64,000 nucleotides of DNA, taken from positions 1,748,046 to 1,812,045 of the forward strand of contig CP073692.1 of NCBI GenBank assembly GCA_018228665.1, read 5' to 3'. Within the stretch, counting starts at the first letter, position 1, and every line of letters begins with the position of its first letter. A program made the position numbers and the translations under genes. Source of the DNA: Faecalicatena sp. Marseille-Q4148 (GTDB taxonomy: Bacteria > Bacillota > Clostridia > Lachnospirales > Lachnospiraceae). Shown here piece after piece: positions 35,584 to 43,806 of the stretch. A model generated the notes under the pieces. That model did not search any database and had not been told where the DNA came from. It saw nothing but the letters and a program-made list of their open reading frames with translations.

Positions 35584-35681
35584 TTCTGCTCCTTTCCAAC
35601 AGCAAACAAACTGCTTTGTACTTTATAATTATAACACGTTTAAGCACTCTTTTCAGCAATTTGCTCTACTGTTTTTTTCAA

Positions 35682-35828
35682 TCAACGGGTATTGTTTTCC
35701 TGCTCAATTTCTTTCTGGATCAGTCGTTTAATTAAATACTCCAACTGAACCGTACCGGAAAAAACGGAAGTTACATAAAACGTTGTATTCCCAATTTGGA
35801 CTGCATTCTCCTGTTTAGGATTTTCCAT
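35682..35828 (-). CDS. TnpW-like small protein of a Tn4451-type element
   Basis: A 48-residue protein missed by length limits, starting MENPKQENAVQIGNTTFYV after GAGGTGAG. It continues with TSVFSGTVQLEYLIKRLIQKEIEQE. It resembles the TnpW family seen beside TnpX recombinases, with the I-G-(N/D)-x-x-(F/Y)-x-V-T-S-V-(F/Y)-x-G-T pattern. It lies 98 bases ahead of the recombinase on the same strand. The role in transposition is unknown. Confidence 0.7.
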   Translation of the reverse strand: MENPKQENAVQIGNTTFYVTSVFSGTVQLEYLIKRLIQKEIEQENNTR

Positions 35829-35852
35829 GTGCTCACCTCATTTCCAGGCAAC

Positions 35853-35880
35853 AAAAAAACACCATCACTGGTGTTTTTTT
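35853..35880. terminator. Bidirectional intrinsic terminator
   Basis: AAAAAAACACCA and TGGTGTTTTTTT form a perfect 12-pair stem with a TCAC loop. It ends the metallophosphoesterase gene and could insulate the recombinase unit. Confidence 0.88.
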
Positions 35881-35884
35881 GCTC

Positions 35885-36733
35885 CTATATATTTACAATT
35901 CTTCGTGCATATACTCCGCTTTTTAAATCTATCTCTGCATAAACCATACTACTATCGCCAAACTCTGTCTGCCCTGGCTGAATACAGGTTGTAGTACCTA
36001 TCTGATTCATCCATGATCCTTTTTCTGTATCAGGACTTTCGTGAATATGCCCGTGCAGAGAAAGTAACGGCTGTTTGGCTTTAAGGAACTCATAAATATC
36101 TACTGATCCTATATCCAAATCCTGATATAGAAGCTGTCCCAAACGCAATCCGGCAGGAGGCATGTGCATAACATATACCGTTTTCTTCGGACTCTCCGGT
36201 TCAGGCAGTTCTTTCAAAATTCCACACATCAATGGAAGTTCTGTTTTGGAATACTCCAACCAGTCAAAAATTCTGTCATAACCATATTCATTCGATATAC
36301 CGGCAAAAAAGCTAAGTTGTCTTTGGGGAATATAATCTGTCTCTGTAACAACTCGATCCTTACATCCAAAGGGATGATCCAAAATCTGATTCATTCCAAT
36401 AAATTCATATTCGTCAATGCGGATTTTTTTACCTGCTATATTATGAACATTTGCGAATCCCCCACAAGTCTGTTCAAAAAGATTATCCACAGATAGCAAA
36501 TCGTCATTCCCCAGCATATTAAGGTATGTAATGTTATGTTCTTGCAATATGGAAAAGTAATTACTTAGAAATCCTTTGATAAATAACGGTTGTTCTGTAT
36601 GTCTTTCTCCCAATTTTGGAAGCATATCTCCACCATTCACAATAACTCTGATCTCTTGTTTCATAGCTATTTCTAATGATTTTCTGTATTTATTTTTATC
36701 TCCATGCAGGTCTGTAACATAAAGTATTTTCAT
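35885..36733 (-). CDS. Metallophosphoesterase
   Basis: A 282-residue calcineurin-like phosphoesterase. Metal ligands are in ILYVTDLHGDK (about 3-13), VNGGDMLP (about 34-41), LGNDDL (about 73) and the late LSLHGHIHE (about 218). The ATG at 36733 is preferred; an in-frame GTG 12 bases upstream overlaps the AAGGAG site. It stands alone with its own terminator. The substrate, nucleotide or nucleic acid, is not evident. Confidence 0.85.
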   Translation of the reverse strand: MKILYVTDLHGDKNKYRKSLEIAMKQEIRVIVNGGDMLPKLGERHTEQPLFIKGFLSNYFSILQEHNITYLNMLGNDDLLSVDNLFEQTCGGFANVHNIAGKKIRIDEYEFIGMNQILDHPFGCKDRVVTETDYIPQRQLSFFAGISNEYGYDRIFDWLEYSKTELPLMCGILKELPEPESPKKTVYVMHMPPAGLRLGQLLYQDLDIGSVDIYEFLKAKQPLLSLHGHIHESPDTEKGSWMNQIGTTTCIQPGQTEFGDSSMVYAEIDLKSGVYARRIVNI

Positions 36734-37447
36734 GCTGTATCTCACTCCTTATATCCTTTAAGCATTTGCATCTTGATTGATTATAACACACAGCAACAAT
36801 ACTTTCAGCAGTTTCCGCCGCTATGTTTTCCACCTGTAGTATAGATCACTTTCTTCCCACATTTTTATATCTTATCATCAAAACCACATGAATAGGTCGG
36901 ATCTATGGTTATTGCACACATAAATCCGGCCCATTATATCTGATTTCGATTTTACTGCCGTATTTGCCACGCACCCCGGCAAGTCCTTCTGTTATAAGGA
37001 CGGGGCTGTTACAGGCTGCGGATAGCGTCACCGCATCATAGTCCCACATACGCCGCCGCTTTGCCAGAGCAAGCAAACGCCGCAGGAACTCTCCCCAAGT
37101 CTTTAGGAAGCTGTGAAGAAGTACCATTATGATCTGCGTCGTTATCGCGTCCGGCCTGCCACAGCCGGTTTCGTAGGTTGCGTTTATCGCTCGGACAGCC
37201 TGGATCCATCACCTCCTTAGGCCGCCTGTCACCGCGCCGCCCCATCTGCCGCTCGGAACACAGAATGAAGTACCTGTAACAGCGTATATTCGGTTGTCAA
37301 GGAACAAGCAAGGGGCATGGCAGACAAATTGATATTGCAGTTGGGGTGGGAGGATGTATATGCTTCCTTACCACACCCGTCCAGCTTGTCCCGCCGAATA
37401 TGTCCCTCTACTATTCAGTACATTTTTAGGGGCAAAGTTGCCGTCTG
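36734..37447. other. Region without intact gene, GC-rich remnant on the minus strand
   Basis: From about 36.95 to 37.45 kb the base use becomes GC-rich. Minus-strand frames such as SAACNSPVLITEGLAG...GKYGSKIEIRYN and DPGCPSDKRNLRNRLWQAGRD look coding but are broken by frame changes. A site AAGGAGGTGATGG lies near 37206-37218. I take it as debris of an integrative element next to the sigma gene; no family is recognised. Confidence 0.35.
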
Positions 37448-37870
37448 TTATAAAATTTCTTTGAAATATTTTTCCAGACTACGCAATCCGGCTTCGATAG
37501 AACGGGTGATCCGGCTTTTGTGTGTTCCTTCCGCTTTGGCAATATCTGCTTTGCTCATGCCAAGAAAAAAGTGTGCATAGATTCGTTGGCGCTGCTTTAC
37601 CGGAAGTTTGGAAAGACCTTTATAAATCAACTCCGTCATTTGGCGCTGTTCCCAAATTTCTGCCGGGTTAAGAGGCTTTTGCAATATCTCACGCTCAATA
37701 CCTTCGTCTCGATCCAGAGAGTAAAATGCTTTATAGCGGTATGTACGAATCCGATAGGCTTCTTCCAACAACATATATTCCCGAAGCAACAAAGCAACTT
37801 CATCCGGCACCTCAACGATCATGTCCTGTGTATAATACGGGTAATAATCCCGAAGATTGATTTTCTTCAT
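37448..37870 (-). CDS. Sigma-70 region-4-like DNA-binding protein of an integrative element
   Basis: A 140-residue protein starting MKKINLRDYYPYYTQDMIVEVPDEV at 37870 after GGAGG. The C-terminal part is a sigma region 4 helix-turn-helix: LSKLPVKQRQRIYAHFFLGMSKADIAKAEGTHKSRITRSIEAGLRSLEKYF. The same architecture occurs in Tn1549/Tn916-type conjugative elements of gut Clostridia. It probably regulates element genes. Its ATG overlaps the stop of a 100-codon frame upstream (ATGA). Confidence 0.85.
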   Translation of the reverse strand: MKKINLRDYYPYYTQDMIVEVPDEVALLLREYMLLEEAYRIRTYRYKAFYSLDRDEGIEREILQKPLNPAEIWEQRQMTELIYKGLSKLPVKQRQRIYAHFFLGMSKADIAKAEGTHKSRITRSIEAGLRSLEKYFKEIL

Positions 37871-38169
37871 AGTAATTTCCTCCAATTTCGATGTTTGAGT
37901 TGATGGCAAAAATCGAAATCAGAGGGTGGGCTGCGGCAGCGATAAGGTCTAAGTCTCTTTCTGATTAAAAAAAGGGTACAAAAAAGCGCGCCCGTACAAA
38001 GAACAGGCGCGCCAAAGCAGCAGTATAAAATTTTTCCGGGAGGTTGACAGCGAAAATGCTCAAACTTTGTCGAAACCAAAAACGCCGCAATCCATACGAG
38101 CTGGACTACGACGTATAGGTGACTGAATGTAAAGCAGTTTATCTGCAGATCTGTGTTGCATAGACGCAT
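37867..38169 (-). CDS. Possible leader or small cysteine-rich protein coupled to the sigma gene
   Basis: A 100-codon frame beginning MRLCNTDLQINCFTF with GGAGG eight bases upstream and ending in ATGA at the sigma gene start. It has one hydrophobic stretch (LYVVVQLVWIAAFLV) and another with CCFGAPVLCTGALFC. A strong intrinsic terminator hairpin lies inside it. That combination suggests a leader whose translation opens the way to the downstream gene, rather than an ordinary protein. No family is known to me. Confidence 0.35.
   Translation of the reverse strand: MRLCNTDLQINCFTFSHLYVVVQLVWIAAFLVSTKFEHFRCQPPGKILYCCFGAPVLCTGALFCTLFLIRKRLRPYRCRSPPSDFDFCHQLKHRNWRKLL
37981..38014 (-). terminator. Attenuator-like terminator in the sigma leader
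   Basis: GGCGCGC and GCGCGCC form a GC stem with a 13-base loop, followed on the minus strand by TTTTTT. It lies 111 bases before the sigma gene and inside the upstream frame. Confidence 0.75.
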
Positions 38170-38330
38170 AGACATTTCCTCCCATCAAGGAGGAACCTGA
38201 ATCGGCTGCTTGATACCTCCTTGGGAGAAAATTATATCGGTTATGTTTCCTTTATCAGTCCGCAGATATTCGCTTTTTACTCTTTATATTCGCAATTTTC
38301 TACATATTCCGCTCTTAGAATATATGCTGC

Positions 38331-38370
38331 AAAAAGCAAGCCCACAAGGGGAAACAACACCTTGTGGGCT
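38331..38370 (-). terminator. Terminator after the winged-helix gene
   Basis: AGCCCACAAG and CTTGTGGGCT form the stem; the minus strand continues TGCTTTTTG. It starts five bases after the stop of the gene at 38375. Confidence 0.8.
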
Positions 38371-38878
38371 CATGTTATAGATGTTCAAATTTATAGCCGA
38401 TCCCGGCGACACTCTCAATATAGTTTGGAAGATCCGGTTCAAAGCGCAACTTCTTACGCAGCTTACTTATATGATTATGAATCGCTTTTCTCGAATAGAA
38501 ATCACAATCCTCTTTCCAAACCAAATCGGTAATCAGTTCGTAAGTAAAAACACGTTTGGGATTGGCAATGAGTAATGCCAGTATATCAAACTCCTTACTT
38601 GTCAGGTTGATAATCCGTTCACGAACCCTGACAGTGCGGTGTTCCAGGCATAGATAAAGCTCGCCTTCTTGTATTTCTGTCAGAGGATTTTTCTCTGCTG
38701 TGGAAGAAGTGTGACAGGAATTGAATACTGTTCCATGACAGACTCCTTGCTCCAAAATATATTGCATTAGAGCATTCTTTTGTTCCTCGTTAAGAAGCAG
38801 AAATAACTTTTCGCCAATCTGTTTGCCGGATTCTTCTATATCAAAAACAGCTAATGTCCCATCACATCATCACCTCCA
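38366..38878 (-). repeat. Winged-helix repeat, copy 1 of 3
   Basis: About 510 bases nearly identical to 46016-46526, and partly to 60987-61150. It covers the gene and its ribosome-site region. Confidence 0.85.
38375..38767 (-). CDS. Stand-alone OmpR-type winged-helix protein, copy 1
   Basis: The 130 codons from the first ATG hold a complete OmpR/PhoB output domain (ELYLCLEHRTVRVRERIINLTSKEFDILALLIANPKRVFTYELITDLVW...GYKFEHL) and no receiver. The frame is open for 33 more codons upstream to 38866 (CDGTLAVFDIEESGKQIGEKL...), and differences from copy 2 there are all synonymous, so this part seems translated. Yet no ATG, GTG or TTG exists in it. GGAGG at 38873 instead faces ATG ATG in the neighbouring frame, followed by TGA. 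The double-receiver gene ends 26 bases upstream of that frame, so the two may form a split regulator. Confidence 0.75.
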   Translation of the reverse strand: MQYILEQGVCHGTVFNSCHTSSTAEKNPLTEIQEGELYLCLEHRTVRVRERIINLTSKEFDILALLIANPKRVFTYELITDLVWKEDCDFYSRKAIHNHISKLRKKLRFEPDLPNYIESVAGIGYKFEHL

Positions 38879-38891
38879 TAAAATTTTTCAA

Positions 38892-39662
38892 TTACTCCAC
38901 AAAGAACAAAACCTGCCGGATCAGCTCCGGGATATTGACCGGGGCGGTGATATAGTCGTTCACGCCCTCATGCCGGTATTCATATTCCGTGGCAGGGTCG
39001 TTGTTCTCGGTGAGGATAAAGAACGGCAGAAGCCGGACAGGGGGATTCTTCATTTGGAACATCCCCGCCACCCGCCGTAGCGTATGAAACAGCTCCATTG
39101 CTGTGCCGTCCGGCAGTTCCAGATCGCACAAGATCAGTTCTATTTCCTTATCCTCAAAAATCCGGCGCTTGGCTTCCCAAATCGAGGAAACCAGAATCAG
39201 GTCAAAGCCCTTTTGTAGCATAGCAGCCCGCAGCACTTCGGCGCTGGTATCTTCTGCATAGACAAAGAGCAGCTTGTGAAAAGTCGGGGCCTTTTCGCCG
39301 GATAACTGCCGGTAGGCGTATTCCACCAGCTTATCTTGTAGTAGCAGTCCTTTCATTTTGTCCATGCACAGCGTCGCGCCCCGGCGCATAGCTTCCTGTT
39401 CGTAGTCGTCCTTGTCATGACAGGACGCCAGAATAAAAGGCAGCTCCTTGTCTGCGGCCCGCACCTCGTCCAGAAAGTCCATGCCGGAACCGTCCGGCAG
39501 GTCGAGATCACAGCAGACCACCAGCGGCATTTCCTCTTGGATGGCGGTCCGCGCTTCTTTCAGCGTACAAGCCGTTTTTACCGGGTAGCCCCGGTGCTGT
39601 AAGTATTTTTGCAGGCACCATGTATAGGTGTCGCTGTCGTCGATCAGCAGTATCTTTTTCAT
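38892..39662 (-). CDS. Double-receiver response regulator without output domain
   Basis: A 256-residue protein made of two receiver domains. The first (1-120) has LIDDSD, the phosphoacceptor Asp52 in CCDLDLPDGSG, a Ser in ILASC and Lys102. The second (129-256) has LFVYAEDTS, Asp180 in LILCDLELPDGTAM and the Thr in FILTEN. It lacks the conserved lysine (YITAPVN in place of KP). There is no DNA-binding or enzymatic domain. The winged-helix protein encoded next downstream is the likely output partner. Parts of its 3' end recur at 52.4, 59.7 and 61.2 kb. Confidence 0.85.
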   Translation of the reverse strand: MKKILLIDDSDTYTWCLQKYLQHRGYPVKTACTLKEARTAIQEEMPLVVCCDLDLPDGSGMDFLDEVRAADKELPFILASCHDKDDYEQEAMRRGATLCMDKMKGLLLQDKLVEYAYRQLSGEKAPTFHKLLFVYAEDTSAEVLRAAMLQKGFDLILVSSIWEAKRRIFEDKEIELILCDLELPDGTAMELFHTLRRVAGMFQMKNPPVRLLPFFILTENNDPATEYEYRHEGVNDYITAPVNIPELIRQVLFFVE

Positions 39663-39706
39663 GTGTCCTCACCCCCAATATTGATTTACCACAAGCATAA
39701 ACTACA

Positions 39707-39782
39707 AATGTTACACAAATGTCCGAGGTGCCTTTGATTTCGACAGAAAAACAGGCTGAATTGTTACAACGCTCGGACATTT
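39707..39782 (-). promoter_or_regulatory. Operator pair before the double-receiver gene
   Basis: Two divergent copies of the island motif: AATGTTACACAAATGTCCGAG (39707-39727, rearranged) and TGTTACAACGCTCGGACATTT (39762-39782). They lie 45-120 bases ahead of the start at 39662 and after the terminator of the permease operon. Confidence 0.6.
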
Positions 39783-39802
39783 CAAAAATTTCTTTGAGAA
39801 AT

Positions 39803-39836
39803 GGCGAAAAAAGCGGGGCAGCACACGCCGCCCCGC
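39803..39836 (-). terminator. Terminator after the first FtsX-type permease
   Basis: GCGGGGC/GCCCCGC stem with a ten-base loop, followed on the minus strand by TTTTTTCG. It lies 14 bases after the permease stop. Confidence 0.85.
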
Positions 39837-39849
39837 CGATCCCATACGG

Positions 39850-42234
39850 CTATTCCATCGTCCTGATTTGCTCAACAAGAGATTGCTTTTTCAGATTTCC
39901 AGTTGTGTAAGAAATCAAGGTGAATTGCACAATCAGCAGGATTGCTAAATATATCAATACGATCAGCCACGGAAATGAATAGTAAAAGTATGGATTCATC
40001 GTTTTCACAACGACCTGTACGGATAGGAAGCCCAGTCCAGTCCCCAAAACCAATGTTACCAGCGTAGCAAAAACTGAATACATTAACCCCTCATAGCACA
40101 GCATTTTGATAAGCTGCTTTTTACTCAAACCAATCGCCTGTAACATTCCAATTTCCTGCCTACGGGATAAGAAGTTTGTGATTGTCGTATTGACAAGGTT
40201 GATTAAAGAAAAGCACACAACAATAACAGCCACGATCAACAATACCCCGAAAGAAAGTTGTTGAAGTCCGCTATAATAAGTGATACTTTCTTTTATGGTT
40301 TCCATAACCAAATCGCTATTTCCGTCTATCAGTTGATTTAATGCAGCTTCTACCGTATCATATTTTTTCATATCGGTAATTACGGAAATCGTACCTGTGC
40401 AATCTATCCCGGTCGCTTCATTCATAAACTGCTCCGGAAGCGCAAAGCATTTTGAGAAGCCGGAGTAAGAATATTCGTTTACAATGCCCATGACGGTATA
40501 GGCCTTTGTGCGAATTTGGCCGGATTCGGTTTTATAGTCCACTTCGACGGTATCACCCAACGCAGCCTCAATATCATAGAGATCGGCACGCTCTTGAAGC
40601 AAGACAATTCCATTGCCTGCCACCAGTTCATCATAATCAGTCGTTCCCGCAATTCGCTCTTTCTCCAAATTCTGCTGTTCATCTCGGCAAAAGCCCTGAA
40701 TCCATTTTCCAGAATTACCATTTACACGATATTCTGCGTCCGTGTAATACCAGTGCTTGATTCCTGTAACGCCATCAATAGATTCTACTGCATTTATAAA
40801 ATCGGCATTTAGAAAATTCTTTTGCTGCAATCCAGACAAAGAAATACCAGCAGTGTCCCACGATTGATTTGCGTTGAGCTGAATGTTAAATTCACCGACA
40901 GGGAAAGCCCTGCCTCTTGCCTCTGCAACGCCATCATAGGAAACTAACATTGTCGAAATCAATACAACCAATACTCCGCCGAGTGAAAGAGAAAGTATTG
41001 TTAAAGTGGACTTTGCCTTTTGTCTGGACAGATTCATTTTAGCAAGTGAAGCAGGCGTTATTTTACGGTGCAACACGGAACTTTCTTTCATTTTCCCCTG
41101 ATAATCGGAATATCGCAATGCTTCCAGCGGAGATACTGCCGCAGCTCTTTTTACAGGAGTATGAATGGCAATCATCACAATAATAAATGCAAAAAGGCCA
41201 ACCCCGACCGTCACACATAAAGTAGTCAGCCAGTACCAACCGGCAGGAATCAGGAAGTACCCAATCACATTTCCAATAACCAAACCAATCGGGATAGCAA
41301 TGGCAGCAAGTAATTTCCCCTCGCGGTAAACCATCTTTTTGATCTGTCGTTTTGTAGTTCCGATTGTGCGAAGCTGTCCATAGTTACGGATACTGCTTGC
41401 TACTGAAATATAAAAAATCGAATAGATCACAATGCCGGAACCAATGAAAGTTACAAAACCAATCAAGAAATAGAACAGCATATCGCTTCCGTGATTTTCG
41501 TCCTTTAAGTTAAAATATGTGGAACGGACAATCACATTATCATCGGAAATTTTTAATTGCTGCGCCAGAGTGTTTGCATAGTTGGTGGCTTCTTCCTCGC
41601 TCATATTTTGAGCGCCTTTCAGCCCAATGTAATAATCAATCATGCCCTCGTCGCCATACTGCTGTCTTACTAATTCTTTCGATATAATGGCTGTATAGCG
41701 CCCAATATCGCCGGTTTTCACATCTAAGATTCCCGTCAATTTGAAATCATGGGTAGTGCCGTCAGAAAAGGGGATTTGAATTGTCTGTCCCAATTCATTT
41801 GAATAGCCCAAACTATCCAAAAAGGATTCTTGCACTACAATTTCATTCTCCGAAGCTGGTAAATCTCCCGAATAGGGCATACTTTGGGATTTTAGCATAT
41901 CTGCATTTGCATAAGTAAAATTCACGGTTGAATGGTTTACCTGTTCAGAAAATGCGTTGAAAAATTCTCCAACCCACGCAATTTCTTCTTGCTTGTATAG
42001 TTCCTGTCCCTGTTGTTCAGAAATCGCATGATACATAATCTGCGCTGTTTTTTGGTTGCGGTTCTGCGTTTCCTGCATAACCCCAAAGCCATAGAGGACA
42101 ATAGCAGATAGCAATGCGCTGGCAAGTGCAATCGTCAAAATAATAAAGATATTTCTTTTTCGATTTGCCGATATACTGCGGTTTGATATGCGCTTTACTA
42201 TGCCGCTGGTATCATTTTCAAAAGGCCATGTCAT
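39850..42234 (-). CDS. ABC transporter permease, FtsX/MacB type, unit 1
   Basis: A 794-residue membrane protein: an N-terminal helix (about 27-50), a large extracellular domain, three helices around 245-365, a second helix set from about 410 with an extracellular domain of some 200 residues, and a C-terminal FtsX block of three helices (about 640-780). IGLSKKQLIKMLCYEG near residue 710 is the typical FtsX coupling loop. It starts after GGAGGTGG and works with the ATPase encoded just upstream. Such pairs export peptides or lipids or give antimicrobial resistance. Its first ten residues (MTWPFENDTS) equal those of the unit 2 permease, but the rest differs strongly. Confidence 0.88.
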   Translation of the reverse strand: MTWPFENDTSGIVKRISNRSISANRKRNIFIILTIALASALLSAIVLYGFGVMQETQNRNQKTAQIMYHAISEQQGQELYKQEEIAWVGEFFNAFSEQVNHSTVNFTYANADMLKSQSMPYSGDLPASENEIVVQESFLDSLGYSNELGQTIQIPFSDGTTHDFKLTGILDVKTGDIGRYTAIISKELVRQQYGDEGMIDYYIGLKGAQNMSEEEATNYANTLAQQLKISDDNVIVRSTYFNLKDENHGSDMLFYFLIGFVTFIGSGIVIYSIFYISVASSIRNYGQLRTIGTTKRQIKKMVYREGKLLAAIAIPIGLVIGNVIGYFLIPAGWYWLTTLCVTVGVGLFAFIIVMIAIHTPVKRAAAVSPLEALRYSDYQGKMKESSVLHRKITPASLAKMNLSRQKAKSTLTILSLSLGGVLVVLISTMLVSYDGVAEARGRAFPVGEFNIQLNANQSWDTAGISLSGLQQKNFLNADFINAVESIDGVTGIKHWYYTDAEYRVNGNSGKWIQGFCRDEQQNLEKERIAGTTDYDELVAGNGIVLLQERADLYDIEAALGDTVEVDYKTESGQIRTKAYTVMGIVNEYSYSGFSKCFALPEQFMNEATGIDCTGTISVITDMKKYDTVEAALNQLIDGNSDLVMETIKESITYYSGLQQLSFGVLLIVAVIVVCFSLINLVNTTITNFLSRRQEIGMLQAIGLSKKQLIKMLCYEGLMYSVFATLVTLVLGTGLGFLSVQVVVKTMNPYFYYSFPWLIVLIYLAILLIVQFTLISYTTGNLKKQSLVEQIRTME

Positions 42235-42912
42235 AGCCTGCCACCTCCTTACTCCACAATCTTTCCGTCCTCAATGCGGACAATCCGATCTGCAAGGCGG
42301 GCAATGTCGTTGTTGTGGGTGATCATCACAACGGTTTGTCGGAACTCCGCACTGGTACGCTTGATCAGCCCCAGCACCTCGGCGCTGGTCTTGCTGTCAA
42401 GGTTGCCGGTGGGCTCGTCGGCCAGCACAATAGCCGGTTTGGTGATCAAGGCCCGGGCGATAGCCACACGCTGCTGCTGTCCGCCAGAAAGATTGTTCGG
42501 CATATTTTTCAGTTTATCTTCCAGTCCCAGCAGGTGAACGATCTCGTCCAAAAACTTCTGATCCACCGTGTCCCCGTCCAGTTCCACCGGCAGGACGATG
42601 TTCTCATACACATTCAGGATCGGAACAAGGTTATAGTTCTGGAAGATAAAGCCGATGTTGCGGCGGCGAAAGATGGTAAGCTGTTCGTCGTTCATCTTCG
42701 ACAGTTCTTTGTCCCGGACAATCACATTGCCAGAAGTAGGGGTGTCCAGCCCGCCCATCATGTGAAGCAGGGTAGACTTGCCGCTGCCGGAGGTTCCCAC
42801 AACGGCCACAAATTCGCCGTCCTCCACGGAGAAGTTCACACCGTCAAGGGCGCGGGTGATGTTCGGCTCTGTGCCGTAATACTTTTTCAGGTCGATAGTC
42901 TGTAAAATGCTC
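42205..42912 (-). repeat. ABC ATPase repeat, copy 1 of 2
   Basis: ATPase gene, intergenic GGAGGTGG site and the first ten permease codons, nearly identical to 49259-49966. Confidence 0.85.
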
Positions 42913-42914
42913 AT
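42249..42914 (-). CDS. ABC transporter ATP-binding protein, MacB/LolD type, unit 1
   Basis: A 221-residue ATPase with Walker A VGTSGSGKST (about 40-49), Q-loop IFQNYNLVPIL, signature LSGGQQQRVAIARAL, Walker B IVLADEPTGNLDS and the switch VMITHNNDIARLADR. It starts at 42914 after AGGAT, five bases past the small membrane protein gene, and the permease follows. Codon use is clearly more GC-rich than in the permease. Its protein is nearly identical to the ATPase at 49303, which shows a recent duplication. Confidence 0.92.
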   Translation of the reverse strand: MSILQTIDLKKYYGTEPNITRALDGVNFSVEDGEFVAVVGTSGSGKSTLLHMMGGLDTPTSGNVIVRDKELSKMNDEQLTIFRRRNIGFIFQNYNLVPILNVYENIVLPVELDGDTVDQKFLDEIVHLLGLEDKLKNMPNNLSGGQQQRVAIARALITKPAIVLADEPTGNLDSKTSAEVLGLIKRTSAEFRQTVVMITHNNDIARLADRIVRIEDGKIVE

Positions 42915-42919
42915 AAAAT

Positions 42920-43180
42920 TCAATCCTTTTTTTGTTTGTTGTAAATGCGGAACGCTGCTGCGCCGGTGGCCGCCAACTGCACCAAAATCAGCACAGCGAA
43001 CAGGCCGAAGCTCTCATAGTAGAACAGTTCATCCCAAAATAGGAGAACATCACAGAGAGCAGTCAAGGCAACCGTCCAGCGGATGTGCCGGGCCAGCCAT
43101 TGCCGGAACACCAGCACAAGGGCAACGGGCGGGACGATCAGCAGCGCCAGATTCAAAATCAATGTCGGGGTCAGTTCCAT
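42920..43180 (-). CDS. Small three-helix membrane protein, copy 1
   Basis: An 86-residue protein with three hydrophobic helices: ILNLALLIVPPVALVLVF, WTVALTALCDVLLFWDEL and FGLFAVLILVQLAATGAAAF, then a basic end. It starts after GAGGAGGCGAC. It opens the operon with ATPase 1 and permease 1, behind a motif-bearing promoter. Two further copies lie at 46853 and 52504, so selection or recombination favours it. No family name is known to me; it may be a transporter accessory or a signalling subunit. Confidence 0.75.
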   Translation of the reverse strand: MELTPTLILNLALLIVPPVALVLVFRQWLARHIRWTVALTALCDVLLFWDELFYYESFGLFAVLILVQLAATGAAAFRIYNKQKKD

Positions 43181-43303
43181 TGCGTCGCCTCCTCACTTTT
43201 GTTGATAAGGGTATTGTAAAACCCAAATGTCCGCGAAATGTTACAGCGGCCAAAAAATTTCATTGAAAATCGGGGTGAAATGTTACAACGCTCGGACATT
43301 TCA
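42940..43303 (-). repeat. Small-membrane-protein repeat, copy 1 of 3
   Basis: Gene plus promoter and operator pair, nearly identical to 46872-47232. The third copy (52520-52785) lacks the promoter. Confidence 0.85.
43224..43301 (-). promoter_or_regulatory. Promoter with paired operator motif, unit 1
   Basis: CAAATGTCCGCGAAATGTTACA (43224-43245) and, opposed, TGTTACAACGCTCGGACATTT (43281-43301). On the minus strand the first copy is followed by GGGTTTTACAATA, which holds the -10. This matches the response-regulator promoter at 45556, so the RR probably controls this operon. Confidence 0.7.
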
Positions 43304-43362
43304 AAAAAATTCACGGCGGACAGCCGGAAATGGTCGTCCGCCGAATCATACTACACAATCTT

Positions 43363-43779
43363 TTAGATAGATTGATTGTGAAATAATTTCAATCCAATCA
43401 CCACATCTATCATAAGTTCCACAATGAGAATTATACTAATGGCAACATTAAAATTACATAGGTTATATAATCCGATATAGATTTCACAAGTAAGAAATAC
43501 AACTTGCAGACACAAATTTAAGTATGTCACTAAATGCTCGTTAGTTCTATTCCACAATCTAAACAGGAACATTGTAAAAATAGGTTTTCCCGTAAAAGCA
43601 AAAAGCACTGACAATACCGGCACCAAAAATACATAGTAAGAATCTACTGCATTGCTGGGGGATGTACCTACCCATTGAATTGCTATTTTATCAGGAACAA
43701 CGAAAAATAAAACAATAGATAAAATAACATTGATTATTAAGATGATTGTTGTTGCTTTGCAAAAATTGATTTTTTTCAT
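43363..43779 (-). CDS. Small DUF1648-like membrane protein
   Basis: A 138-residue protein with four hydrophobic helices. The segment VVPDKIAIQWVGTSPSNAVDSYYV after the first helix is like the DUF1648 motif (P-x-x-I-x-x-x-W). It is AT-rich, unlike the histidine kinase gene 27 bases upstream, which suggests a different origin. It is probably cotranscribed with RR and HK. The function is unknown; SdpI-like immunity is conceivable. Confidence 0.6.
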   Translation of the reverse strand: MKKINFCKATTIILIINVILSIVLFFVVPDKIAIQWVGTSPSNAVDSYYVFLVPVLSVLFAFTGKPIFTMFLFRLWNRTNEHLVTYLNLCLQVVFLTCEIYIGLYNLCNFNVAISIILIVELMIDVVIGLKLFHNQSI

Positions 43780-43806
43780 GGTGTTTTCTCCTGTTATAAG
43801 TGTGCT

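Noticed and set aside
36909-37245. Two overlapping frames of about 70 codons in the GC-rich stretch
   Set aside because: They look coding in part but change frame and match no family I know, so they are only noted as debris.
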